Source of the DNA: an uncultured Pirellulaceae bacterium
Lineage (GTDB): Bacteria; Planctomycetota; Planctomycetia; Pirellulales; Pirellulaceae
Assembly: GCA_947258905.1 (NCBI GenBank)
Contig: CAMYKF010000721.1
Coordinates: 1-8,677, forward strand
Direction of reading: 5' to 3'
DNA: 8,677 bases
Part shown: piece by piece, positions 1 to 5,985 of the stretch
Layout of the letters: each line of letters starts with the position of its first letter
How positions within the stretch are numbered: position 1 is the first letter of the stretch
Position numbers and translations under genes: made by a program
Notes under the pieces: generated by a model
The model's database searches: none
What the model was told of the DNA's origin: nothing
The model's input: only the letters and a program-made list of their open reading frames with translations

Positions 1-161
1 TGTCCTCAACTACCGCAGCGTTGTCAGCAGTCAAGGAACGTCCCGCCCATATAAGTGACCGGCTTCCACAAGCACATTACAGTTCGAGGGTCGTCTGGCA
101 AGATTCACTCTTGATAGCAAACGAGAAATCGTAATTCTATGCATCGTAATGAGTTAAGAAG
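1..161. other. non-coding flank beyond the tRNA fragment
   Basis: I see no gene here. Two short direct repeats occur: ATCGTAAT at 128-135 and 143-150 (15-base period), and TAGCAAAC at 115-122 and again at 233-240, the latter pair bracketing the tRNA fragment. At eight bases these may be chance. If the tRNA fragment is an attachment site, this flank should be the original chromosome downstream of the tRNA gene. Confidence 0.4.
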
Positions 162-203
162 TAGGCCGGGCAGGACTCGAACCCGCGACAAAGGGATTAT
201 GAG
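162..203 (-). pseudogene. 3' half of a tRNA with anticodon CAT (elongator Met- or Ile2-like), putative attachment site
   Basis: The minus strand reads as the 3' part of a tRNA. The anticodon loop is CTCATAA (203-197), then comes the 3' anticodon strand TCCCT and a five-base variable loop. The T arm is GCGGG-TTCGAGT-CCTGC (186-170) and pairs fully with one G-T. The acceptor 3' strand is CCGGCCT with discriminator A at 162; CCA is not encoded. On the 5' side neither the AGGGA needed to pair with TCCCT nor an AGGCCGG acceptor strand is present. Only a GCTC/GAGC pair hints at a D stem. The gene is therefore broken exactly at the anticodon loop. Tyrosine-recombinase elements integrate at this point of tRNA genes and leave such a 3' fragment. 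TTCGAGT in the T loop speaks for an elongator rather than an initiator tRNA. Confidence 0.75.
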
Positions 204-573
204 GCTCAATCAGCGAGCAAGTAATTTGTCGCTAGCAAACCCAGGAACCCCTTGTTTTTGCCGTGCGAAAACGCGTTTTTGATTCATTCTTCTGATTCGC
301 CAGACTGTCCAAATCTTACGCGAATTTCCACATGTGTCCAACGATTCTCTGACATAGCTCTGACTGGCTTTCCAGGGCCAATACCCGTCAATGAAACCTG
401 TGCCGTGCGTTGTTTGTGCTCTATCCGACGCCGTAGGCGAGGTTATGGAGGAACAGCCTCCTTCTTCGGGATGGCGTTAACATCTTATTGACCGGTGTTG
501 TTCTTAAACCAACGGCAAGTCTGCTTCAAGCTGAGGCGCATTAAACAAAGTAAGGACTCGTGTTTGTATCTAG
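204..573. other. intergenic stretch with no supportable gene
   Basis: This stretch lies between the maturation protease gene and the tRNA fragment. It holds only short frames without a ribosome binding site or recognisable protein motif, including a TTG-started frame on the plus strand at 252-491 and an ATG-less frame of about 51 codons on the minus strand at 284-439. The small hairpins at 429-461 are the only structure seen. It could be the arm of an integrated element or a degraded region. Confidence 0.5.
447..461. other. short GC-rich hairpin downstream of the operon
   Basis: GGAGG (447-451) and CCTCC (457-461) form a perfect 5-bp stem with a 5-base loop about 110 bases past the last operon gene. 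A weaker 4-bp inverted repeat, CGCC/GGCG, lies beside it at 429-439. Neither is followed by a run of T on either strand, so I do not call a Rho-independent terminator. They are the only stem-forming sequences I noticed between the operon end and the tRNA fragment. Confidence 0.3.
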
Positions 574-1158
574 TCAGGCTTGATCCTGATTTCGACTCAA
601 CAGAGACGACAACGTTTGAGCCAACGCAATCACTGCGTCTTCCACGGGTGGACTCAATCGATTCACTAAATCGATACTTTCGGGCTGAATGGCCAACACT
701 TTGATTTGAGCGCCGGTCCGGTTGGACAGATAACGGCACAGCGTATCCAGGGAACCGGCATGAGTCGAAACCGACGTCGTTTCCGTCGTTTTTGGATCGA
801 TCAACTGGCATTCGCCGGGGTCTCCACCGAACGCGACTACATCGACGATCAAAATGGTATCTGGTTTCCATCTTGCGATGGGCTCGAGGTAATTTTCCGG
901 TGCCACCCCGGCATCCAGCCAGAATCCTCCAGCCGTCGGATCGCGCGCGTCGATAACACGGGGACCGGCCCCATCGTCACCCCGTTGCCGGTTTCCCACG
1001 CCAACGATGCAAATCCGACCCTTCAGCAGATCGGATAAGGAAGCAATCAAGTTTCGATTGGTGCCCTTCAACGCTCTTGCCCGTTGTCTAGAGTGTTCGC
1101 CCACGTGTGATGGCAAAGCTTGTACATTCAGGCGTTGAGCGCAGTTGCTCGACGGCAT
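574..1158 (-). CDS. hycI: HycI-type hydrogenase maturation endopeptidase (peptidase family M52/A31)
   Basis: The protease that trims the C-terminal tail of the hydrogenase large subunit after nickel insertion; its likely substrate is encoded at the top of this operon. The core reads GRICIVGVGN, RGDDGAGP, LDAGVAPEN, ILIVDVV, DPGECQLIDP, STHAGSL and LAIQPESI, matching E. coli HycI block by block. The metal-binding set is present: the second Asp of GDDG (62), Asp106 of IVD and His133 of THAG, counted from the ATG at 1158. The start is uncertain. The ATG at 1158 is the only ATG near the core, overlaps the ferredoxin gene by 31 bases, and gives 194 aa. The first ~45 residues look unlike the family. 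TTG codons at 1071 or 1050 would give 165 or 158 aa, close to the ~156 aa of HycI. No start has a clean ribosome binding site. This is the last gene of the operon. Confidence 0.92.
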   Translation of the reverse strand: MPSSNCAQRLNVQALPSHVGEHSRQRARALKGTNRNLIASLSDLLKGRICIVGVGNRQRGDDGAGPRVIDARDPTAGGFWLDAGVAPENYLEPIARWKPDTILIVDVVAFGGDPGECQLIDPKTTETTSVSTHAGSLDTLCRYLSNRTGAQIKVLAIQPESIDLVNRLSPPVEDAVIALAQTLSSLLSRNQDQA

Positions 1159-1778
1159 CGCGGACACTGAATCCGGAGCCGGTCGGCCCTTTGTACCGAC
1201 TCGCCCTGGGTTTGGACCGGCTCCCCGACTACGGAAAGATCGCGTCCGGCCGTCAACATCAAAGTGGGATTGGCGTAGGCCAGCGGTCCGAGTTCGCGAA
1301 CGAGCCAACGCAACTGGTCGACCGGGGCCAGGCTTTCTCCGCAAATCTCGCACAGCAACAACTCTTTCTCGATCCGTTCTTCAAAGTCCTCCAGTCGGAA
1401 TCCGACCTCAACAAACTCGCTGGTTAGTGTGATTCCTTCGCCGGTCGGACAATAGCGTTCGCATTGTCCACACCAGATGCAGGCATCCGCATGTTGAATC
1501 AACTCGCGTTTGGGCGGGCTTGCAGCGGTATCATCCATCATGTCGATACACTTTGGCGGACAGACTTCGACACACGCGCCGCACCCAATACACGCAGCGG
1601 CATCGAATCGGACCCGGCCGCGGAATCCGGGAGGCGGAGTGTACGGTTCGTCCGGGTATTTCGTCGTGTAAGGCGGAGAAAAGATCGCCCGCAAAGCCTG
1701 TAACAGCACACGTGGCTGGAAAAGCGATGGCAGCAGCAGCCTGGACTTCTTCTTCTCCTTCTTCTTACCGGCTCCCAT
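1128..1778 (-). CDS. HycF/HyfH-like 2x[4Fe-4S] electron-transfer subunit (NuoI/MbhN family), 216 aa
   Basis: A peripheral iron-sulfur subunit that carries electrons between a donor and the hydrogenase small subunit. It has two classical cluster motifs: CIGCGACVEVC (Cys63, 66, 69, 73) and CIWCGQCERYC (Cys100, 103, 106, 110). By family rule each cluster borrows its fourth Cys from the other motif. The lead-in TTKYPDEPYTPPPGFRG matches the KYP...PGFRG stretch of HycF/HyfH. A second Cys set, CEIC at 143-146 and CPRC at 205-208, also occurs at the same places in HyfH; it looks like a separate metal site, possibly zinc, which I infer. The N terminus is very Lys-rich (GKKKEKKK), from an AAG-type triplet run near 1745-1767. 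The ATG has AAGGA seven bases upstream and starts two bases after mnhG. Alternatives are NuoI or EchF, but both lack the second Cys set. Confidence 0.93.
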   Translation of the reverse strand: MGAGKKKEKKKSRLLLPSLFQPRVLLQALRAIFSPPYTTKYPDEPYTPPPGFRGRVRFDAAACIGCGACVEVCPPKCIDMMDDTAASPPKRELIQHADACIWCGQCERYCPTGEGITLTSEFVEVGFRLEDFEERIEKELLLCEICGESLAPVDQLRWLVRELGPLAYANPTLMLTAGRDLSVVGEPVQTQGESVQRADRLRIQCPRCRRATALNA

Positions 1779-1780
1779 GG

Positions 1781-2101
1781 TTATTCCTTTTCAAATTGAT
1801 CGACGACACTCCCGTCCCAGAGTTTGACACCAGAAACGCGGGCAGCACGCGCCAACGCATGAGCTGCCGTCGGCGACGTAATCAGGATAAACACAATGCA
1901 AAGCAACGCCTTCAGCTGCAGCGGTAGTGTGTCGGTCATGAACAAGGTGCCCAACAGGATCAAACAGACGCCCAGGGTTACGCACTTGGTGCCCGCTTGA
2001 AGACGGTTATAAACATCGGGGAACCTGACCATGCCGATACATCCGGCCAGTTCAAAAAAAAGGCCCGCGGCTATGATGACCAAACCGATCTCGTTATTCA
2101 T
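1781..2101 (-). CDS. mnhG: Na+/H+ antiporter subunit MnhG/MrpG (MbhC-like), 106 aa
   Basis: The last Mrp subunit, a three-helix membrane protein. The family signature CIGMVRFPDVYNRLQAGTKC lies at about residues 21-40, followed by a long hydrophobic stretch and PTAAHALARAA at about 77-87, both typical of MrpG. The ATG overlaps the end of mnhF by eight bases and has only a weak AGGCG before it, so it probably relies on coupling. The stop is two bases before the ferredoxin-subunit ATG, and the ribosome binding site of that gene (AAAAGGA) lies inside this gene's end. Confidence 0.94.
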   Translation of the reverse strand: MNNEIGLVIIAAGLFFELAGCIGMVRFPDVYNRLQAGTKCVTLGVCLILLGTLFMTDTLPLQLKALLCIVFILITSPTAAHALARAARVSGVKLWDGSVVDQFEKE

Positions 2102-2363
2102 ATTCGCTTCGCCTTTCCAATTGTTTGGCCAGCGTCAGGGTGCCAATGAAGCTCACGAGCGCCCAAACCAGGGCAACATTCATTAAATAGTCCTTTCCCG
2201 TCTTCAGCGCTAGCAGCGCGCAAAAGCCCACGACCACTGTTCCGAGAATGTCGATGCCGAGCGCTCGATCAGGTGCAGTCGGACCCCGGGCAATCCGGTA
2301 AAGGCACAGGCTGCAACAGAACAGCAGGATAGCGGTATAAATCGAAAAGACGGTGTCTGGCAT
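2094..2363 (-). CDS. mnhF: Na+/H+ antiporter subunit MnhF/MrpF (MbhB-like), 89 aa
   Basis: A three-helix membrane subunit. The diagnostic motif ARGPTAPDRALGIDILG lies at about residues 25-41, with Asp32 and Asp38 at the positions conserved in MrpF. Helix 2 and helix 3 follow (VVVGFCALLAL, ALVWALVSFIGTLTLA), and the protein ends with a charged tail. AAGGA stands eight bases before the ATG. The end overlaps the mnhG start by eight bases, which indicates coupled translation. The length is normal for the family. Confidence 0.94.
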   Translation of the reverse strand: MPDTVFSIYTAILLFCCSLCLYRIARGPTAPDRALGIDILGTVVVGFCALLALKTGKDYLMNVALVWALVSFIGTLTLAKQLERRSEYE

Positions 2364-2377
2364 TCAGGCATTCCTTA

Positions 2378-2884
2378 TCATTCAAAAATCCTCTCGACAA
2401 ACCATTCAAATCGACCGATGAGCTGACGCGTGGCTTCTTCTTCCTCAAGGGTTCGAATATTTATCCAATGGACCATGAGTTCACCGTCCTCGCGAACATC
2501 GACGCTTAACGTGCCCGGCGTCAGGGTGATTGAATTGCCGAGTACCGTTTGTGCCGCAGGTAACCGCAAACGAGTCTTGACTTTCAGGATGCCGGGGCGG
2601 ATTGGCATCGCCGGGTGAAAAACGCGATAGGCGACTTCCAGATTTGCTTTGACCACGTAGGCTGACAGGACGAACAGATACACGATCATCCACCCATATC
2701 TCTTGGGCTCCAACCAGCGCCTCGCAGGTGTTTCGATCGGTCGACCCATCATCCATGTCACCAGTGCAACAACCACCAGTCCGACCCCCACGTCTTGCAG
2801 ATACGATGAATCAGGTAAATCGGGTGGCCAGGTCAAGAGCATCCAAAACAGCGACAGTAATAAAAAGAGAACTGGACGGTTCAT
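2378..2884 (-). CDS. mnhE: Na+/H+ antiporter subunit MnhE/MrpE (MbhA-like), 168 aa
   Basis: A small Mrp subunit with an N-terminal membrane hairpin and a C-terminal soluble domain. Helices lie at about residues 4-20, 27-45 and 63-80. The central signature is KANLEVAYRVFHPAMPIRPG, followed by VLGNSITLTPGTLSVDV, which is diagnostic for MrpE. I chose the ATG at 2884 (MNRPVLF...), which follows AAGGA by ten bases and leaves a 13-base gap after mnhD. A GTG at 2914 would add ten charged residues and overlap mnhD, so it is less likely. MrpE is needed for full antiporter activity in other organisms and is not itself a channel. The gap to mnhF is 14 bases. Confidence 0.95.
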   Translation of the reverse strand: MNRPVLFLLLSLFWMLLTWPPDLPDSSYLQDVGVGLVVVALVTWMMGRPIETPARRWLEPKRYGWMIVYLFVLSAYVVKANLEVAYRVFHPAMPIRPGILKVKTRLRLPAAQTVLGNSITLTPGTLSVDVREDGELMVHWINIRTLEEEEATRQLIGRFEWFVERIFE

Positions 2885-2897
2885 CTTGTTTCGTTCC

Positions 2898-4385
2898 TTA
2901 CCATGTAAAGACACCTTTCATCAATACTTCGGCGGCGGAAGCCACAAAAAATGGCTCATCCAACCCCGTTAAGGTCAACAGCGACAGAGCACCACACCCG
3001 ATCGCCAATATGATCATGGGAACTGCCATGAACAACGGTTCGGCGTTGCTCCTCGATCCGGTAGCGATTGATGGCGTAACCTCCGGCGACCTGGTATTGC
3101 TCCCGAAGAATGCGGCGGTTTGCACTTTCAACTGGTAAGCCAACGTAACGATGCTCATCAGCACCACCAGGCTGGCCCACCCCATGAATCCGGCATTAAC
3201 GGCCGCAACAACGATAATCAGCTTACTCCAAAATCCGTTGAACGGTGGAATACCTGCGATCGAAAGAGAGCCCACCATGTGGGTGGTGGCAGTGACCGGT
3301 ATTGTGCTGCGCAGGCCATGCATTTTTCGGAGATCGCGAGTACCGGCAGCGATTTCGATAGCACCACTGTTGAGAAACAGAAGTGGCTTGAACACTGCAT
3401 GATTTACGAGGTGAAATATTGCGCCGACGATTCCTGCCGTCGTTCCAAATCCAAACGCAAGTACAATTAGTCCGACCTGGCTGACACTGCTGTATGCGAA
3501 AAGGCGTTTGATGTTCCATTGACCGAGGGCAAGCAGCGCGCCAACTACCATCGTTATCCCCCCCGACCATCGCAGCAGCAAAAGCAGATCATCGGTGATC
3601 CCGAACACATTGAACAGCAAGCGAACCAGTACATACAAACCGATGGCCTTGCTGGTAATTCCCGACAAAATCGCCGAAATCGGTGCTGGAGCCGCCGGGT
3701 ACGCGTCGGGCAACCAAGTATGAAATGGTACGAGTGCGGATTTCAAACCGAATCCACAAAACAACAATGCCAATGCAAACTGAAGTGTCGGCGTCAGCAC
3801 ATGTCCATCCAGACGGCTTGCCAGATGCGTCAAGTTCAGTGTGCCGGTCATTCCGTAAACCAGTGCGATGCCAATTAGTATCACGGAAGAGGACAAGCCA
3901 CCCAGCACCGCGTACTTGAATGAAGCCTCCAGGTCCTCGTGCTCTCCACCGAATGCAACCAGTGCGTAGGAAGCGATCGTCGCGATTTCGACGAAAATGT
4001 AGAGGTTGAACAAGTCACCCGACAGAACCACGCCATTCATTCCGGTGACCATCAACATTAGCAGGGTGTAATACCGGTAATGTCCGGTAAATTGCCGAAT
4101 AAAGCCAACTGAATAGATCCCAACGACCAATGCCAGTCCGCTAATAATTAGCAGCATCAACTTCGAAAGGCCATCAACCCGCAAATCAATACCGTCGGGT
4201 GTTGGCCAGTTGCCGATGTGATAAATAATCTCCTGGCTCGGCAAGAACAGACTTATAACGAGCAGCGTAAGGGCCGTGAGAATGCTGAGTAATTCCCCCA
4301 ATCGCGGATTCATACGAACAGCCAACGGTATGGCAAAGGCCACACCCATGGGGATCACAACTAAAAGTGGAATCAGGTTATTCAT
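2898..4385 (-). CDS. mnhD: Na+/H+ antiporter subunit MnhD/MrpD (NuoN/MbhH-like), 495 aa
   Basis: A polytopic antiporter-like channel subunit, equivalent to MrpD and to MbhH. All key positions are present (numbered from the ATG at 4385): Glu133 in TM5 (LYIFVEIATIASYALVAF), Lys215 in TM7 (GLKSALVPFHTWLPDAYPAAPAP), Lys246 in TM8 (TSKAIGLYVLVR), and His/Lys in FHLVNHAVFKPLLFLNSGAIE. These are the residues that carry the proton path in this family, so this subunit looks competent. I chose the ATG at 4385 (MNNLIPLL...) because it gives the family's usual length and start. An in-frame TTG at 4415 would add ten residues. Neither has a clear ribosome binding site. The stop is 13 bases before the mnhE start. 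Confidence 0.96.
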   Translation of the reverse strand: MNNLIPLLVVIPMGVAFAIPLAVRMNPRLGELLSILTALTLLVISLFLPSQEIIYHIGNWPTPDGIDLRVDGLSKLMLLIISGLALVVGIYSVGFIRQFTGHYRYYTLLMLMVTGMNGVVLSGDLFNLYIFVEIATIASYALVAFGGEHEDLEASFKYAVLGGLSSSVILIGIALVYGMTGTLNLTHLASRLDGHVLTPTLQFALALLFCGFGLKSALVPFHTWLPDAYPAAPAPISAILSGITSKAIGLYVLVRLLFNVFGITDDLLLLLRWSGGITMVVGALLALGQWNIKRLFAYSSVSQVGLIVLAFGFGTTAGIVGAIFHLVNHAVFKPLLFLNSGAIEIAAGTRDLRKMHGLRSTIPVTATTHMVGSLSIAGIPPFNGFWSKLIIVVAAVNAGFMGWASLVVLMSIVTLAYQLKVQTAAFFGSNTRSPEVTPSIATGSRSNAEPLFMAVPMIILAIGCGALSLLTLTGLDEPFFVASAAEVLMKGVFTW

Positions 4386-4471
4386 ATGTTGAATTAATGG
4401 AATTGCATCCAGCAAAAATGCCGGGTAATGGAAATCCGTCCGTCAACTCGAACGCACTCTCACCGAAGGAT

Positions 4472-4819
4472 CTATCCTTTCAATCTCCTCATTTTGCTGA
4501 TGTCCATCGTGCCGTATCGTTCGAACAGTCGAATGGAAAGCGAAACCAACAATGCCAGTACTCCCAGGCCGATCACGATGGAAGTTAGCACAAGCGCCTG
4601 TGGTAAAGGGTCCACCGACTGCCCAATCCAGGTCTGCTGGTCTGTTCCGGGTTCAACAATGGGCGGTACGCCTCCCCTTCGGTATCCTTGAAGTACAAGA
4701 AGCAAGTGAATTCCGTATTCGATGACCAGGAGACTGATGATGATTTTCACGGTGTTTCGCCGTACGAGAACGCCGTACAAGCCCACAAGAATTAGCCCGA
4801 AACACAAAAAATAAATCAT
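4472..4819 (-). CDS. mnhC: Na+/H+ antiporter subunit MnhC/MrpC (NuoK/MbhG-like), 115 aa
   Basis: A three-helix membrane subunit homologous to NuoK and MbhG that sits between the large antiporter-like subunits. Helix 1 spans residues ~2-20. Helix 2 (~27-44) contains Glu34 in LLVIEYGIHLLLVL, the intramembrane acidic position of NuoK-type proteins. The loop VDPLPQALVLTSIVIG is the diagnostic MrpC motif and leads into helix 3. The length matches the family. The ATG is preceded by GGGGAG (4825-4830) with a short spacer. An 86-base gap without a recognisable gene follows before mnhD. Confidence 0.95.
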   Translation of the reverse strand: MIYFLCFGLILVGLYGVLVRRNTVKIIISLLVIEYGIHLLLVLQGYRRGGVPPIVEPGTDQQTWIGQSVDPLPQALVLTSIVIGLGVLALLVSLSIRLFERYGTMDISKMRRLKG

Positions 4820-4834
4820 TGGTTCTCCCCTTTT

Positions 4835-5296
4835 TTAGCGCTCTGATTCAAAGCCGAATGCACAGCCGAAAAGCACCATCGCTACCAAATACAGCGAACT
4901 GCACACCAATAACCCAATCCCGATTTCGCTGGCCTGAATGCTGCCGCCGAAATGTGTGAAGTTGCCCGACGCGTGGCCGGTCCAAAAATTTTCGAAAAAC
5001 GTTCCCGTCACCACGAGTCCCAGCCCGGCGACGGCCAGAAAGATCAGTGCCCCCACGCTCCGCCAGGTCAAGGCGGCTTTTTTTGAAAAGGTTTTCAGTC
5101 CTGCTCGCTGTCCCTCGGCCAGCAAGATCAACAAAAAGGCGCTGGCCGCAATCACTCCGCCGGCAAATCCGCCGCCAGGCGTCAGGTGTCCGTAAAGAAT
5201 AATGTGAATGCCGTAAAGCAAAATGAATCCCTTTAGCCAGCCGCATGTTGTTTTCACAATCAGGCTCATGCCTTCGGTTGGTTTTTGGCCGCTCAT
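4835..5296 (-). CDS. mnhB: Na+/H+ antiporter subunit MnhB/MrpB (MbhF-like), 153 aa
   Basis: A small membrane subunit of the Mrp antiporter module, equivalent to MbhF in membrane-bound hydrogenases. The sequence shows four hydrophobic segments and the family signature YGHLTPGGGFAGGVI at about residues 34-48, followed by a second half with a Gly- and Ser-rich loop (TGHASGNFTHFGGS) and EIGIGLLV. The 153-aa length is normal for MrpB. The ATG at 5296 overlaps the upstream stop (ATGA) and is preceded by a strong AAGGAG eight bases away, so the start is well supported. It ends with a polar tail, FGFESER. The 15-base gap to mnhC carries the mnhC ribosome binding site. Confidence 0.95.
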   Translation of the reverse strand: MSGQKPTEGMSLIVKTTCGWLKGFILLYGIHIILYGHLTPGGGFAGGVIAASAFLLILLAEGQRAGLKTFSKKAALTWRSVGALIFLAVAGLGLVVTGTFFENFWTGHASGNFTHFGGSIQASEIGIGLLVCSSLYLVAMVLFGCAFGFESER

Positions 5297-5862
5297 TTGT
5301 CTTTCTCCTTGTCCGGACGATCAAGCCGTTTCCTCGCCGGGCGGCGCAAAATGCTCAAGGCTCCGACGACGGCGCAAAACAGGACCGTTACCTCGCCCAG
5401 AGTGTCATAGGCCCGGAAATCAAGTAGCACAGCAGTGACAATGTTTGCGGCTCCCGTCTTTTCCAATCCATCCTGCAAATAGGTGTTGGAAGGAGCATCA
5501 GCAAAACGATCCATAACTGGCTCGCCGAATTGCGGAAAATCGGCGAACATCCGCGCGCCCAGTCCAGCCATTGCCAGGATCATCAACACGGCAACTAACG
5601 TGTCGATTATCTTGCGGCGGTGGGGTACCGAATCGTTCTCAGACCGTACTGCGGCCCGCAAAAGGAGCACCAGAGTAATGACTTCAACTGCGATTTGCGT
5701 GATGGCTAAATCGGGTGCGGACAGGAACAGAAAGACAATCGACAATAGAAATCCCACTGCTCCGACGCTAATGACGGAATGAAGCAGATTCGATGTTTCA
5801 ATCGCCAGCAACGCTCCGATGATCATGAGGATGACTAGCACCATAATGACTATTTCCGGCAT
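5293..5862 (-). CDS. MrpA C-terminal domain protein, fused MbhD-MbhE type (DUF4040 + MbhE), 189 aa
   Basis: A membrane protein equal to the C-terminal third of MrpA, or to a fusion of MbhD and MbhE of membrane-bound hydrogenases. Residues 1-75 are the MbhD part: three helices with LSAPDLAITQIAVEVITLVLL, including Asp51 and Glu60, the acidic residues typical of this domain. After a loop, residues ~85-105 form another helix. Residues 138-172 carry the MbhE signature NIVTAVLLDFRAYDTLGEVT, with Asp148, Arg150, Asp153 and Glu157. The tail is rich in Lys, Arg and Asp. AAAGG precedes the ATG with a normal spacer. The stop overlaps the mnhB start by four bases (ATGA), so the two should be translationally coupled. 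In the Mrp complex this domain links MrpA to the small subunits and has been implicated in Na+ movement; that role is taken from the family. Confidence 0.93.
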   Translation of the reverse strand: MPEIVIMVLVILMIIGALLAIETSNLLHSVISVGAVGFLLSIVFLFLSAPDLAITQIAVEVITLVLLLRAAVRSENDSVPHRRKIIDTLVAVLMILAMAGLGARMFADFPQFGEPVMDRFADAPSNTYLQDGLEKTGAANIVTAVLLDFRAYDTLGEVTVLFCAVVGALSILRRPARKRLDRPDKEKDK

Positions 5863-5881
5863 GTTTGCCTTTCTTCGTATG

Positions 5882-5983
5882 TCAGTTTACGTGGATACTG
5901 TAGAAGGGCTTTGCAAACCGACTGGCATCGACAAACACCGAATGAAGATTGTCCCTGCAGTCTGATCGAGTCAACATCTTCAT
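5882..5983 (-). CDS. possible small ORF of 33 codons between the NuoL-like and MbhDE-like genes
   Basis: The 123-base gap between the two antiporter genes contains an open frame that starts with ATG two bases after the TGA of the NuoL-like gene and fills most of the gap. AAGGA lies 11 bases before the ATG, inside the end of the upstream gene. The product starts MKMLTRSDCRDNL and ends YSIHVN. It is soluble-looking, with no membrane helix and no family I recognise. Chance is a real possibility at this length. The gap also contains complementary ATGAAGAT and ATCTTCAT arms that could pair as an 8-bp stem with a loop of about 26 bases. Confidence 0.25.
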   Translation of the reverse strand: MKMLTRSDCRDNLHSVFVDASRFAKPFYSIHVN

Positions 5984-5985
5984 CT

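Noticed and set aside
162..235. Complete functional tRNA gene
   Set aside because: The 5' acceptor and 5' anticodon strands that should pair with the intact 3' half are missing.
284..439. Minus-strand frame of about 51 codons between stops, with an internal ATG giving 23 codons
   Set aside because: It has no proper start for its full length and no known motif; chance cannot be excluded.
447..461. Rho-independent terminator for the operon
   Set aside because: The 5-bp stem is short and no T run follows on either strand.
252..491. Plus-strand frame of 79 codons with a TTG start
   Set aside because: It has no ribosome binding site, an Arg-run composition and no recognisable motif, and it lies in a non-coding region.
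706..1038. Plus-strand frame opposite the protease gene
   Set aside because: It is antisense to a gene with clear family motifs and has no motif of its own. The same applies to plus-strand frames at 1520-1927, 3519-3878 and 6212-6676.
1159..1353. Upstream extension of the maturation protease frame to the codon at 1353
   Set aside because: It would overlap the ferredoxin gene by 226 bases in another frame, and the extra residues are an Arg/Gly/Pro-rich shadow translation.
5950..5980. Possible promoter TTGACT-17-CAATCT in the gap after the NuoL-like gene
   Set aside because: The -35 box is good but the -10 box matches at only two of six positions.
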